Source: Streptomyces sp. SolWspMP-5a-2 (GTDB lineage: Bacteria > Actinomycetota > Actinomycetes > Streptomycetales > Streptomycetaceae). Taken from it: a stretch of DNA of 64,000 nucleotides. The stretch spans positions 54,521 through 118,520 of the forward strand of contig NZ_FMCI01000175.1 in the NCBI RefSeq assembly GCF_900091845.1. The letters run 5' to 3'. Position 1 is the stretch's first letter; each line of letters opens with the position of its first letter. Below the pieces are notes generated by a model. That model was given only the letters and a program-made list of their open reading frames with translations, was not told where the DNA came from and did no database searches. The translations under genes and the position numbers were made by a program. Below are positions 21,647-29,891 of the stretch, piece after piece.

Positions 21647-23566
21647 TCACCCCAGGCCGTCGACCGAGCCGCCGTCCTTCAGCGTGCCCCGCAGTTCCGC
21701 CCGTGCGCCCTGTTCCGCCTTCGCCACCAGCAGGTTGCCCTGGGCGGTGGCCCGGATGCCGCCGCTCGCCGCGATCGACGTAGTGTCGGGACCGCCCGCC
21801 GCCAGCAGGTACCAGTGGCCGCCCTCCGACTTCCACAACACCCCCGCGAGCGCCTGCGGATCACGCTCGCCGCAGGCCGGGACCGACTCCGCCTTCGCCG
21901 CCACCGCGCCGTACCGGCCGCCCGGCTGGAGGAACTGCGCCAGCACCCGGGTGCCGTCGCCCCGCCACGTCTCCGCCCGGGTGCACACCCACTGCGCCGA
22001 CCCGCTCCCGTCCGGCAGCGGCTGCTCGGCGAACGCCCACGCGTTGACACCGCGCACCCCCGCCGACCGCATCGCCGCCAGCGAGCAGGCGTACGGCGAC
22101 CAGGTGCGCAGCGCCTCGGCACCGGAGGCGTCCGTGACCGCGCCGGGGCGGCCCGTGGTCAGCCGCGCCGGGAGCAGCTCCCCGAGGTCGGTCACCAGCC
22201 TCGTCCCGGTGGCGTCGGTGAGCTGGAGCACGTTCCAGGAGGTGCAGGCGCCGGTGCCCGCGCCCGCCGCCGCCACCGGCGCGGTGACGCCCCCGGTGAG
22301 CGAGAGCGGGGTCGCGGCGGCCGTCGGCTTCATCAGGTCCCGCTCGGTGGCCTTCGTCACCCAAGGGGCGGTGAGATAGCGGACGTTGCCGTCGGCGCGG
22401 CCCAGCACCAGCGCGCCGGAACCGGCCCGGTCGGCGCCGTCGACCCGCGCCAGGTCCAGGGCGGCGCCCTGGGTGCCCTCCTTCGGCTCCGCGTACCGCA
22501 CGATCCGCAGCCCGTCGTAGAGGATCACCACCCGCGCGCTGTCCACCAGCCCCGCGTACAGCAGTTGGGGCGGCCCGGCGGGACCGCCGGACGCGGTGCC
22601 CGGCGTCGCCGAGACCCGGACGTCCTCGCCGGGCCGCGCCCACACCGCGAGCGCCCGGCGCAGCAGCGCCGTGTCCTTGGCCAGCTCACCGCGGGCGGGC
22701 CAGACCGAGAAGTCGGTGCGCGCCGACCGCTCCCACGCGGTCGGCGCCACCCGGGTCAGCCGCGCCGGATCGAGCGCGGCCCGCGCCGACGGGTTCTGCG
22801 CGTACGACGGTGCCGCCGCGCCGTCCGGCCCCCAGCCGCCGCCCGGCAGGAGGACCAGCGCCCCGCAGACCGCGAGAGCCGCCGCCGCGGCCAGCGCCGC
22901 CTTGGTGTGCTGGCGCCGCCGCATCAGATCGGTGGGCCTGGCCTGGAGCGAACAGGGGTCGAACTCCGGCGAGGCGAGCAGCGCGTACTGGGCCGGGACC
23001 GAGTCGGCCTCGCGCAGCGCGGCGGCGGTGTCCGCCACCCCGGCCGCCGCGAGGATCCGGCACACCTCGGCGTCCGGGAGCCGTTCGAGACCGCGCAGCA
23101 CGTACGCGGCCCTGCCCGCCCCCGACAGGGTCGAAAGACGCTGATCCAGGGCGAGTTCGTCGGCGCCGCCGGAGTGCGGGAACAGCCGCAGCCCGCGCAC
23201 CTGGGGCAGCAGCGCGGGGAACCTGGCCCGCTTGGGCAGCGCCCGGAAGCTCAGCGGCAGCCCCGCCTCGAGAGCCGTCCGCAGTACCCGCAGCCGCACG
23301 AACGCGTACCCGGGATCGCCGTCCCTGCCGGTGGCCTGGGCCGGGATCAGGGGCGCGGTGCTGCGCCCCCGGGGCAGGGCGCGCTGGGTCAGGGCGTGCG
23401 CGGTCACCACGCGCCGGTTGCGGCCGAGGCTCGGCGGAAGCACCAGGTAGGCGAGCCGGACGAGCCGCGGGTAGTGCTCGACGAGCGCGGCCTCGGCCTG
23501 CTCGACGTCGACGGCCGGTTCGGCGGAGGCGGGTGCGGGGCGCGGGGCGACATCCTGTGACTGCAC
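21647..23566 (-). CDS. Conserved hypothetical membrane-anchored protein with sigma-factor-like N-terminus
   Basis: A 639-residue protein. Residues about 25-215 resemble a degenerate ECF-sigma-like helical region, with DELALDQRLSTLSGAGRAAY similar to a region 4 start. One transmembrane helix lies near 222-243 (AALAVCGALVLLPGG). The C-terminal 390 residues would be outside the cell and contain cysteines and tryptophans but no enzyme motif I recognise. The architecture, cytoplasmic helical domain plus helix plus large outer domain, recurs in Streptomyces unknowns. It sits immediately downstream of a truncated gene on the same strand. Function unknown. Confidence 0.8.
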   Translation of the reverse strand: MQSQDVAPRPAPASAEPAVDVEQAEAALVEHYPRLVRLAYLVLPPSLGRNRRVVTAHALTQRALPRGRSTAPLIPAQATGRDGDPGYAFVRLRVLRTALEAGLPLSFRALPKRARFPALLPQVRGLRLFPHSGGADELALDQRLSTLSGAGRAAYVLRGLERLPDAEVCRILAAAGVADTAAALREADSVPAQYALLASPEFDPCSLQARPTDLMRRRQHTKAALAAAAALAVCGALVLLPGGGWGPDGAAAPSYAQNPSARAALDPARLTRVAPTAWERSARTDFSVWPARGELAKDTALLRRALAVWARPGEDVRVSATPGTASGGPAGPPQLLYAGLVDSARVVILYDGLRIVRYAEPKEGTQGAALDLARVDGADRAGSGALVLGRADGNVRYLTAPWVTKATERDLMKPTAAATPLSLTGGVTAPVAAAGAGTGACTSWNVLQLTDATGTRLVTDLGELLPARLTTGRPGAVTDASGAEALRTWSPYACSLAAMRSAGVRGVNAWAFAEQPLPDGSGSAQWVCTRAETWRGDGTRVLAQFLQPGGRYGAVAAKAESVPACGERDPQALAGVLWKSEGGHWYLLAAGGPDTTSIAASGGIRATAQGNLLVAKAEQGARAELRGTLKDGGSVDGLG

Positions 23567-23628
23567 GTTCAGCAGAACGAGCGAATCCCCGGATGGTCAC
23601 CGGCCCTTGAGCGTGTCGCGCCCGGCCG

Positions 23629-23950
23629 CTACTCTGTCCCGCCGCCGTCCCCGGTGAGTTCGCGCGCGTGGGCGGCCATCGACCGCGGGTAGCGCGGCAG
23701 ATGCGGGGCGAGCGCGCCCAGGACCAGCGCGAGGCCCTCGCGGTCGCGCCCGCAACCGGACAGGCAGAGCGCCAGGACGGCCCGCACCGCGTCGTCCAAC
23801 TCGTCGGACGGGGCGTCCAGTTCGGGGGTCAACAGGGCGACGCCCGCCTCGGCGCGGCCCAGGTTTCGCAGCGAGCCGGCGAGTTGGATGCGCGTCCGGC
23901 GGGCCCGGTAGGGGCTCACCTCGCCGGGCCCGCGGTCCAGGTCCTGTCCG
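23629..23950 (-). pseudogene. C-terminal fragment of a split conserved gene (TPR-like)
   Basis: About 105 residues remain of a helical-repeat, tetratricopeptide-like protein: YRARRTRIQLAGSLRNLG, DAVRAVLALCLSGCGRDREG and a stop at 23629. No start is present; the reading frame runs straight into the IS remnant end at 23940. The missing N-terminus is on the same strand at 27110-27258. Joining them at the shared TGTCCGG gives a continuous frame (LSGQ followed by DLDRGPGE). The rest of the chromosome backbone continues normally on both sides, so the insertion disrupted this gene. Confidence 0.75.
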
Positions 23951-24457
23951 GCGGATCACTGACGGGGCCAGAGTCGGATCGCTGCGGCGGTGACCGTGCC
24001 GTGGAAGACGTAGGCCCGGTTTGTCGTAACGCGTCGGGACCGCGCGGGAGAGTTCTTGAGCCGGTTGACGGTCCGTTCGACCTCGTTGCGTCGCCGGTAG
24101 CGGTCGCGGTCGAAGCCGACGGGCCTGCCCCCGTCGCTGCCCGTGCGGCGGCTGGACCGCTGGTCCTGCGGTTCCGGAATCGTGTGCCGGATGTCGCGTC
24201 TTCGCAGGTAGCGGCGGTTTCGGCGAGAGCTGTTTGCCTTGTCGCCGCTGACGTGGTCCGGCCGGGTCCGGGGCCTTCCGCCCCGTGGCCTCGGAACTCG
24301 GATCCGGTCCAAGACCTCGATCATCCGCGGCGCGTCGCCCCACTGTCCCGGCGTGAGCAGGAGGGACATGGGACGGCAGCCGCCTTCGCCGACGAGGTGG
24401 ATCTTGCAGGTCAGGCTGCCCCGGGACCGTCCGAGTCCCTCATCGTGGTGCCGGGGC
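23940..24457 (-). mobile_element. IS5-like transposase remnant (left copy)
   Basis: The minus strand encodes the C-terminal two-thirds of an IS5-family DDE transposase: GLGRSRGSLTCKIHL, GQWGDAPRMIEVLDRIRVPR, RPDHVSGDKA and FDRDRYRRRNEVERTVNRLK (the DDE motif's final Glu region). Relative to the right copy it has a 2-base insertion just after NRLKN and a 1-base insertion shortly after, so about 10 residues are frameshifted. The N-terminus is absent; the sequence changes directly into a cut CRISPR repeat near 24458. Not functional. Confidence 0.85.
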
Positions 24458-25086
24458 GCCGGGGAGCAGACCGCGAGCGGCCCGTTCCCGAAGCGCGGGC
24501 CGGGGCCAACCCCGCGGGTACGGGGAGCAGCCACATCCAGGCCTTGGCCGCGGCGACGCCCTCGCGGGTGGGACCAACCCCGCGGGTGCGGGGAGCAGGC
24601 CACCACCCACGAGGCGAGACCCGCGCGCAGGGGACCAACCCCGCGGGTGCGGGGAGCAGGCGGTGACTGGGGTTCCGATGGGGTAGCGGTCGGGACCAAC
24701 CCCGCGGGTGCGGAGAGCAGCACCGACCAGCAAAGGAGCCCCTCATGGGCCTGGGGACCAACCCCGCGGGTGCGGGGAGCAGGACGCCGCGCAGATCCGC
24801 ACGCTCATCGACGCGGGACCAACCCCGCGGGTGCGGGGAGCAGTCGACGGGGTCTCCGGTGCGCTGCTCGTAGGCGGGACCAACCCCGCGGGTGCGGGAG
24901 CAGCCCACTTCTGGCACATCGCCCCCAACGAGCTGGGGACCAACCCCGCGGGTGCGGGGAGCAGGGAACGGCATGGCTAGATGCTCCAGGTGATGAGGGA
25001 CCAACCCCGCGGGTGCGGGGAGCAGATCGGTTCGTCGCAGTCCGTGGGGTCGTAGCCGGGACCAACCCCGCGGGTGCGGGGAGCAG
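24458..25086 (-). CRISPR. CRISPR array 1, type I-E-like, 10 repeats plus one truncated repeat
   Basis: Ten 29-nt repeats (one 28) at 24502, 24570, 24631, 24692, 24754, 24815, 24876, 24936, 24997 and 25058. Core of the repeat as shown is GGGACCAACCCCGCGG, with reverse strand ending in GTTGGTCCC. Spacers are 32-33 nt except the one at 24531-24569 (39 nt). A truncated repeat ending GGGGAGCAG at 24469 precedes a normal 32-nt spacer, so the IS remnant cut the array. Repeat degeneracy at the left end (24502) and the repeat's I-E orientation both place the leader on the right and transcription leftward. Confidence 0.97.
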
Positions 25087-25323
25087 TCTTCTTGACCAGC
25101 GGGTTTGCTGGTGTGGCGGCCCTGTTTCTGCCACTTGCAGAGATTCCGGCAAAAGGGATGTGCATGCCTTTCCTGGGGTTCTGTTCTGTTCGGTTCGTCT
25201 TCAGGAGGCGCGCAAAGGTGGCACGCTACAGCAGGGGCCGCTTTCTGTGGCGTGGCATGAGCGGCTTCGGGGAATTGAGCGCGTCGTGTCGTCTGGCGCG
25301 TGTATCAATTGGCCATGAATGCA
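25087..25323. promoter_or_regulatory. Shared region between two divergent CRISPR arrays (candidate double leader)
   Basis: 237 bp of lower G+C than the arrays, with T-rich stretches and no convincing gene. Both arrays read away from it by repeat orientation and distal-repeat decay, so it should contain the leaders and promoters for both. No promoter box was confirmed. Confidence 0.6.
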
Positions 25324-25774
25324 CTGCTCCCCGCGCGAGCGGGGATGGTCCCGACTTCGGTATCCACCGGCCTAGCTGGACCGTCTGCTCCCTGCCCTTC
25401 GGCATTCCGGCCTCCTGAAACGACCTGCTCCCCGCGCGAGCGGGGATGGTCCCGAGACACGGGTGACCCCGAAGGCCGCGGCGGCCTGCTCCCCGCGCGA
25501 GCGGGGATGGTCCCCGGGGGCGGCCCGGGGGGCGGCCGGAGGGGCTGCTGCTCCCCGCGCGAGCGGAGATGGTCCCGCCGACGAGTACGCCCAGCCTCTG
25601 TCCGAGGTCTGCTCCCCGCGCGGGCGGGGATGGTCCCGCCCGGGTCACGCTGCGGGTGACCGTCTGGCACTGCTCCCCGCGCGAACGGGTATGGTCCCTT
25701 TGACGAGCTGGCCGTGAAGCTCCGCGAGGAGGCCATCCGCCGCTTCTGCTCCCCGCGTGAGCGGGGATGGCCCA
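25324..25774 (+). CRISPR. CRISPR array 2, type I-E-like, seven repeats plus one internally deleted repeat
   Basis: 29-nt repeats start at 25324, 25425, 25486, 25548, 25609, 25670 and 25746, core CTGCTCCCCGCGCGAGCG and ending GATGGTCCC. At 25385 only the first 8 nt of a repeat remain, followed by a full 32-nt spacer, so 21 nt of that repeat were lost. Most spacers are 32-33 nt; the one at 25699-25745 is 47 nt. The last repeats carry several substitutions, which marks the leader-distal end and rightward transcription. The repeat differs from array 1 in its loop and 5' handle. Confidence 0.97.
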
Positions 25775-26206
25775 CAAGGCCGCGGGCCGTGAGGTCGTAC
25801 GGGCTGTGCGGGTCCTACCGCCCGGTGCCGTCCCGGCGCCCGGTCCGGCCGACGTCGCCTCGGCAGAACTGCCCCCGGCCGCGCCCACCGGTCCGGCGAA
25901 GACCAGGGAGACGGCGTGCGACGGCTACCGCCGCGCGCTCGCCGCGCACCAAGAGGCCGCCGCGCTGTCCCTGGTCGCCCAGGGGATCGTGGCAGCGGTA
26001 GACGGCAGACCGCCGCGATGCGTGAGCTGTCCCGCAGGGCGTTCCCCGAGACCGACGTCGTCGCCGACGATGCGCTGGCCCCGATCGAGCGGGCCCGCTC
26101 CGAGCGCCGCCGCCAGGCCGACGTCTCCCACGCCGCCGCCGTGCACCGGGCCCGGGCGGAACGTGGCGCTGGATACCAGGACGGCAGCCGTGCCACAACA
26201 CCGTGA
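25767..26206 (+). pseudogene. Frameshifted fragment of an unrecognised helical protein
   Basis: Two overlapping frames look like pieces of one protein: HKAAGREVVRAVRVLPPG and DGYRRALAAHQEAAALS in the first, then MRELSRRAFPETDVV and IERARSERRRQADVSHAAA in the second, with a shift near 26000. The sequence begins inside the last CRISPR repeat, so the true N-terminus is lost. The 47-nt stretch before that repeat also reads as coding (DELAVKLREEAIRRF), suggesting the repeat sits in the middle of the old gene. I do not recognise the family. Confidence 0.5.
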
Positions 26207-26221
26207 GCCGGGGATCACGGC

Positions 26222-26748
26222 GTGAAAGGCACAGCTGTCATGAAGTCGCTGTCAGGCCGGTCCGCTCACGGAAGACTGGGCTGCCAGGTCATTGGCACCA
26301 GGTTGCAGGCCACCAGGTTGTGGCGCGGCGGCTGGACTGGTCAGCTCGGCATAGCCACGCTCCTTGGCATCTCCGAGTGCTGGTACCGGGGCCTGGAGGC
26401 GGGGGAGGAGCGCACCTGCAAACCGGCGATGGCCGCCGGGATCGTTCGCATCCTCGACCTGACCGGCGACCAGGCAGAGGTCCTGTGGCGGCACTGCGGC
26501 CTGGAGCCGCCCCGCGCGGTCGCCGCCACCCCCGACCCCGTCCTCATGGACATGGTCCGCCAGCAGACCGGCGCCCTCTCCTACCTCTCCGACGAGGTAT
26601 GGGACGTCGTCACCTGCAACGCCCTCGCGGGGCTGCACTGCCCATTGCTGACCCGCCCCGGCGCCCGCTACCAGATGCGGGACTGGGAACGGGCGTGGGC
26701 GGTACCGATGCTCTCCGAGCAGCGGGCCGCCTGGCAGCGCACCCCCGC
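26222..26748 (+). pseudogene. Truncated XRE/MmyB-like transcriptional regulator
   Basis: The frame encodes a weak HTH (IATLLGISECWYRGLEAGEE) followed by the linker and the start of a MmyB-like ligand domain (DPVLMDMVRQQTGALSYLSDEVWDVVTCNALAG). Streptomyces carries many regulators of this layout, normally about 270-290 residues. Here the C-terminal half is replaced at 26749 by the IS remnant, and the usual N-terminal RRxREGLTQ region is degraded. Probably non-functional. Confidence 0.6.
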
Positions 26749-26992
26749 CACACGATTCCGGAACCGCAGGACCAGCGGTCCAGCCGCCGCACGGGCAGCG
26801 ACGGGGGCAGGCCCGTCGGCTTCGACCGCGACCGCTACCGGCGACGTAACGAGGTCGAACGGACCGTCAACCGGCTCAAGAACTCCCGCGCGGTCCCGAC
26901 GCGTTACGACAAAAGGGCCCACGTCTTCCACAGCACGGTCACCGCCGCAGCGATCCGACTCTGGCCCCGTCAGTGATCCGCCGGACAGGACC
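26749..26992 (+). mobile_element. IS5-like transposase remnant (right copy)
   Basis: Only the last about 75 transposase codons remain (HTIPEPQDQRSSRRTG to AAIRLWPRQ) plus the terminal GATCCGCCGGACAGGACC. It is the inverted twin of 23940-24186 and lacks the left copy's three inserted bases, so it preserves the original frame at that point. It joins a regulator fragment on its inner side. Confidence 0.85.
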
Positions 26993-27106
26993 TAGCCGTG
27001 TCTGACCATGCGCGTCGTTGCCCGGAGGGCGGCCTCGCGGGTCAGGTGAGGCGGGAGTGCGTGCAGGGCGCCGCGAGGCAGACGGGAATGGTCAGACACG
27101 CCCTAG
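26992..27106. mobile_element. 107-bp MITE-like element with CTAG flanks
   Basis: CTAG at 26992-26995 and 27103-27106 flank a 107-bp segment whose ends are near-perfect inverted repeats: CCGTGTCTGACCAT at the left and ATGGTCAGACACG at the right. It has no coding capacity. CTAG duplication is typical of some IS5-family elements, so this may be a non-autonomous derivative mobilised by one. It abuts the IS remnant exactly, implying nested insertion. Confidence 0.7.
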
Positions 27107-27109
27107 GTG

Positions 27110-27258
27110 TGTTGTCCGGACAGGTTGGCGCCGCGGCCGGCGGGGAGTTCGGCGGCGAGCGCCTCGATCCCGGCCCGGAAACGCGCACCGTCCTGCCCGG
27201 GGTCGGCGTCCAGGGCGGTCCGGGCGGCGCTCACCCGGTCTTCCCGGTCTCGGTCCAC
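27110..27258 (-). pseudogene. N-terminal fragment of the gene split by the CRISPR island
   Basis: About 49 residues beginning at a GTG (27258) with GAGGGTG upstream: VDRDREDRVSAARTALDADP, then FRAGIEALAAELPAGRGANL and LSGQ. The frame then enters the MITE and IS. The C-terminal part continues at 23950 on the same strand. A very short head plus a 105-residue tail would give an intact protein of about 155 residues. Confidence 0.65.
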
Positions 27259-27400
27259 CGGGCCACCCTCACACGCCCGTCCCCGGCCCGCCCCGTATTT
27301 TGTGCCGGGGCGGACCGCGCGGCCGTTGAGCGGGGCGGGCCCCGCGGCCGTATCGAAGGGGACGGGCCCCTCGCCGGGGCCGAACGGACCGGAGGAACAG

Positions 27401-27811
27401 ATGAGGCTGACCCGACCGACACTCGCCGCGGCCGCCGCCGCGGCCGTCCTGACGCTGGCGGGCTGCGCGTCCGGTGACGGCGGCGACCGTGCCGCCGAGG
27501 TGCCCTCGACCGCCACCGGCAGCCTGGAGAGTCTCGCCGCCGCCGTGAAGTGCGCGCCGGACATCCAGACCGACGCGGACGAGATCCGCCAGGCCATCTG
27601 CAAGAACCCGGACGGCAAGTTCGTCCTCGCCACCTTCGCCACCGACCGCGGCCAGCGCGAGTGGATCAACGAGGCGAAGGACTACGGCGGTTTCTACCTG
27701 GTGGGCCGCAAGTGGGTGGCGGTCGGCGACGACGGTGTCGTCACGGCGCTGCGCGGCACCCTCGGCGGGGCCGTGGAGATCGGCACCGACCACTCCGAGC
27801 ACACCAGCTGA
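27401..27811 (+). CDS. Small secreted lipoprotein, conserved hypothetical
   Basis: A 136-residue protein with a classic lipoprotein signal: two Arg/Lys near the N-terminus, an alanine-rich hydrophobic run, and lipobox LAGC at about residues 20-23. The mature part is rich in aspartate and has a central stretch ICKNPDGKFVLATFATDRGQ; no enzyme motif is recognised. GGAGGAACAG precedes the ATG. It is divergent from the split gene and followed by a strong terminator. Confidence 0.85.
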   Translation: MRLTRPTLAAAAAAAVLTLAGCASGDGGDRAAEVPSTATGSLESLAAAVKCAPDIQTDADEIRQAICKNPDGKFVLATFATDRGQREWINEAKDYGGFYLVGRKWVAVGDDGVVTALRGTLGGAVEIGTDHSEHTS

Positions 27812-27868
27812 CGTCCGTGCGCCCGGCCCGGGGAACGGCTCGGGCCCGCGGACGGCACCGACGACGCC

Positions 27869-27904
27869 GAAGCGGGCGGTGGGATCACTCCCACCGCCCG
27901 CTTC
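27869..27904. terminator. Bidirectional terminator
   Basis: A 16-bp perfect stem (GAAGCGGGCGGTGGGA against TCCCACCGCCCGCTTC) with a TCAC loop lies between two convergent genes and can serve both. Confidence 0.92.
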
Positions 27905-27941
27905 CGTCTCACCTGACCGCCGGGATCACCCGGGTGTCAGG

Positions 27942-29510
27942 TCACTGGCACCGCTGACCCCGGTTGATGCAGTTGGCGATCTTGTTCGCCAGGCCGTTGG
28001 TCGTGACGCTGATGAAGTCGTCGTGGTCGGTGGCCGCCTTGTGCAGCTGCTCGGGGAAGCCGTCGACCGCGTACGCGTTCTTCACCACGCCGTTCTGCAG
28101 GACCGGCGGGGTGATCTTGTAGACCAGGCGCGCGGTCAGCTGCGGGATGGCCTTGAAGCCGTTGCCGCAGTTGCCCGCCGCGTCCGCGAAGGCGACGTGC
28201 GAGCGGTGGTTGGCGCTGTCCGTGTTCTGGCCGTCCCAGCAGCTCTGGAAGGAGAAGAGGCGCACCACGTTGCTGCCCTGCGGGCAGATCGGGTACTGCT
28301 CCGTCAGCTGGACCTTGTTCTCGAAGCCGGTGCAGGACCAGTGCGCGTTGGCGTTCGCCAGACCGTTGGTCGTGGTCTTGGCGTCACCGGTGATGATGCG
28401 CAGGAACTGCGGCATCGCGACGACCTTGCTGGTCGGGCTGCCGACGTAGGTCAGCTCGGACTTGATCGGCGTGAGGATCTTGCCGACGTTGCCTTCCTTG
28501 CCACCGCCGTCCGCGTTCTGGTCGAAGTCCTGCGTACCGTCCTGGACGCGGACGACCGGCCAGTAGTACGACGACAGGTCGCTCTTGTTGGCGCAGCTCG
28601 TGCCGCCCTGGAGGAACGTGTCGTTCGTGGAGAAGGCGTTGACCTTCTGGTTGCCGGTGTAGTCGTGCAGGTGGTGCGCACCGTTGGTCACGCCGGGCGC
28701 GACGATGACGTTGTCGGTGTTGTGGTTCTTGTTGGTGTTCACACCGCAGCGGGTGGTGAACGTACCCGTCGAACCGCCCCGGTTGGCGCGCGGCTTGGCC
28801 GCCACGTTCCGCTGGACCTTGGTGATGTCCACGAAGTCGGCCGCGACCGGGCCGTTGCCCGCCTGGCCGCCGATGTTGCCACCGGCCGCGGGGTCGCTCG
28901 GGGCGGCGGTGGCCTGTCCGCCACCGTTCTGCCCGTTGCCGTTCTGGCCGTTCCCGTTCTGGCCGTTGTTGCCCTGGCCGTTGCCGTTCTGCCCGTTGTT
29001 GTTGCCCCGACCGCCGTTGCCACGACCGGCGTTGGTCTGGTTCGCGGTCTGGGTGGTGCAGGAGGCGAGCTGGGACAGCTGGCTGTCGAACGTGCCGCCG
29101 ACCCGCTGGATGTTGATCCTGATCCGGTCGATCGTCGCGGCCCGCTTCTCCTTGAGGGGTCCGACGATCGCGTTCTGGACGAAGCTCGCGTCGTTCGTCT
29201 GCGCCTGGCGCGTGGAGGCGAGACGGGCGTAGGCCTCGGTGATCTGCTTGTCGAGGTTCGCCAGTTCCTTGGCCACACCGTTGGTGGCGCCACTCGGCAC
29301 GCTGGTCAGCTTCTGTCCGACGTCCGGGCAGGAGATCGTGGCCACCGTCGCGGCGGCGGCCTTGGTCTGGTTCTGTCCCGAGTTCGACTCGTGCGCCGAG
29401 GCGTAGAAGTTCGCCCAGATCAGCCCGCCCCCACCGAGCGCTAGGGCCGCCGATGCGGCAATGGCCTTGGTGGCCAGCGGCGTACGGCGCTTTCGTGTGT
29501 TGCGTCCCAT
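27942..29510 (-). CDS. Secreted DUF1996-domain protein with an Asn/Gly/Gln-rich linker
   Basis: A 522-residue exported protein. A basic N-terminus and one hydrophobic segment (residues about 15-35) suggest a signal anchor or signal peptide. Residues about 40-160 form a coiled-coil-like helical domain. A low-complexity linker of repeated NGQNG units spans about 165-205. The C-terminal 300 residues are a DUF1996 domain, with HHLHDYTGN and several conserved cysteines, a fold often seen in fungal and actinobacterial secreted proteins and possibly binding cell-wall glucan; function is unproven. GAGGAG lies 6 bases before the ATG at 29510. Confidence 0.88.
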   Translation of the reverse strand: MGRNTRKRRTPLATKAIAASAALALGGGGLIWANFYASAHESNSGQNQTKAAAATVATISCPDVGQKLTSVPSGATNGVAKELANLDKQITEAYARLASTRQAQTNDASFVQNAIVGPLKEKRAATIDRIRINIQRVGGTFDSQLSQLASCTTQTANQTNAGRGNGGRGNNNGQNGNGQGNNGQNGNGQNGNGQNGGGQATAAPSDPAAGGNIGGQAGNGPVAADFVDITKVQRNVAAKPRANRGGSTGTFTTRCGVNTNKNHNTDNVIVAPGVTNGAHHLHDYTGNQKVNAFSTNDTFLQGGTSCANKSDLSSYYWPVVRVQDGTQDFDQNADGGGKEGNVGKILTPIKSELTYVGSPTSKVVAMPQFLRIITGDAKTTTNGLANANAHWSCTGFENKVQLTEQYPICPQGSNVVRLFSFQSCWDGQNTDSANHRSHVAFADAAGNCGNGFKAIPQLTARLVYKITPPVLQNGVVKNAYAVDGFPEQLHKAATDHDDFISVTTNGLANKIANCINRGQRCQ

Positions 29511-29891
29511 GGAACTCCTCTGACTTCCTTGCGGGCTTGGCGGGGCATCGAGGCGCCCGACAGGAGTGAAGCGGCGCCCTTTCATACGGAGGACGCCTCA
29601 GCCGTGTTCAGCCGACCCGCAAAAACATCAGAGGTTTACCGCCGTCGTCCCCCGCAACACCCGTGTGAGCAGCGGAAGTTCAGGAAAATCGCGGTGACGG
29701 GCGCAGGCGCGCGGGCCTCACCGGAACGCGCCGATTGTCGTCGTCCGACACCGCAAGCCCCGGTTTGGCGACGATGCGGGAGATGTGGTTCGCGATGAGC
29801 CGATCCGTGACGGCGGGGGAGCGGCGGTGCCGTTCATGGTGTCGGCGGGAGGGGCGGTGGGTCCGTCCGGGGCGGCCGGGGTTCTGGCGGG
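29511..29891. other. Intergenic region upstream of the DUF1996 gene
   Basis: 381 bp between a gene leaving to the left and the 3' end of the epimerase gene. It should hold the DUF1996 promoter. I see no gene, repeat or clear hairpin. Confidence 0.6.

Larger units (their letters stand above)
23940..26992. mobile_element. CRISPR island bounded by inverted IS remnants
   Basis: The block is framed by a 244-247-bp inverted repeat (23940-24186 and 26749-26992) made of two copies of the 3' end of the same IS5-like transposase gene. The outer ends, GGTCCTGTCCGGCGGATC, are identical. Inside lie two CRISPR arrays, two gene remnants and a central region. It resembles a composite transposon, although both IS copies are truncated and now inert. 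A conserved gene is split by it. Confidence 0.7.

Noticed and set aside
24502..25086. Protein-coding frames through CRISPR array 1 (Pro/Arg/Gly-rich)
   Set aside because: They are translations of the repeats and spacers; period 61 bp and hairpin repeats explain them.
24470..25745. Spacers that target the AICE or other parts of this window
   Set aside because: By eye I found no 32-nt match, but this needs an exact search and is not proven absent.
23940..27000. A cas gene cluster for the CRISPR arrays
   Set aside because: No Cas1, Cas2, Cas3 or Cascade-like sequence was found in the whole window; nearby frames are IS, regulator and repeat-derived.
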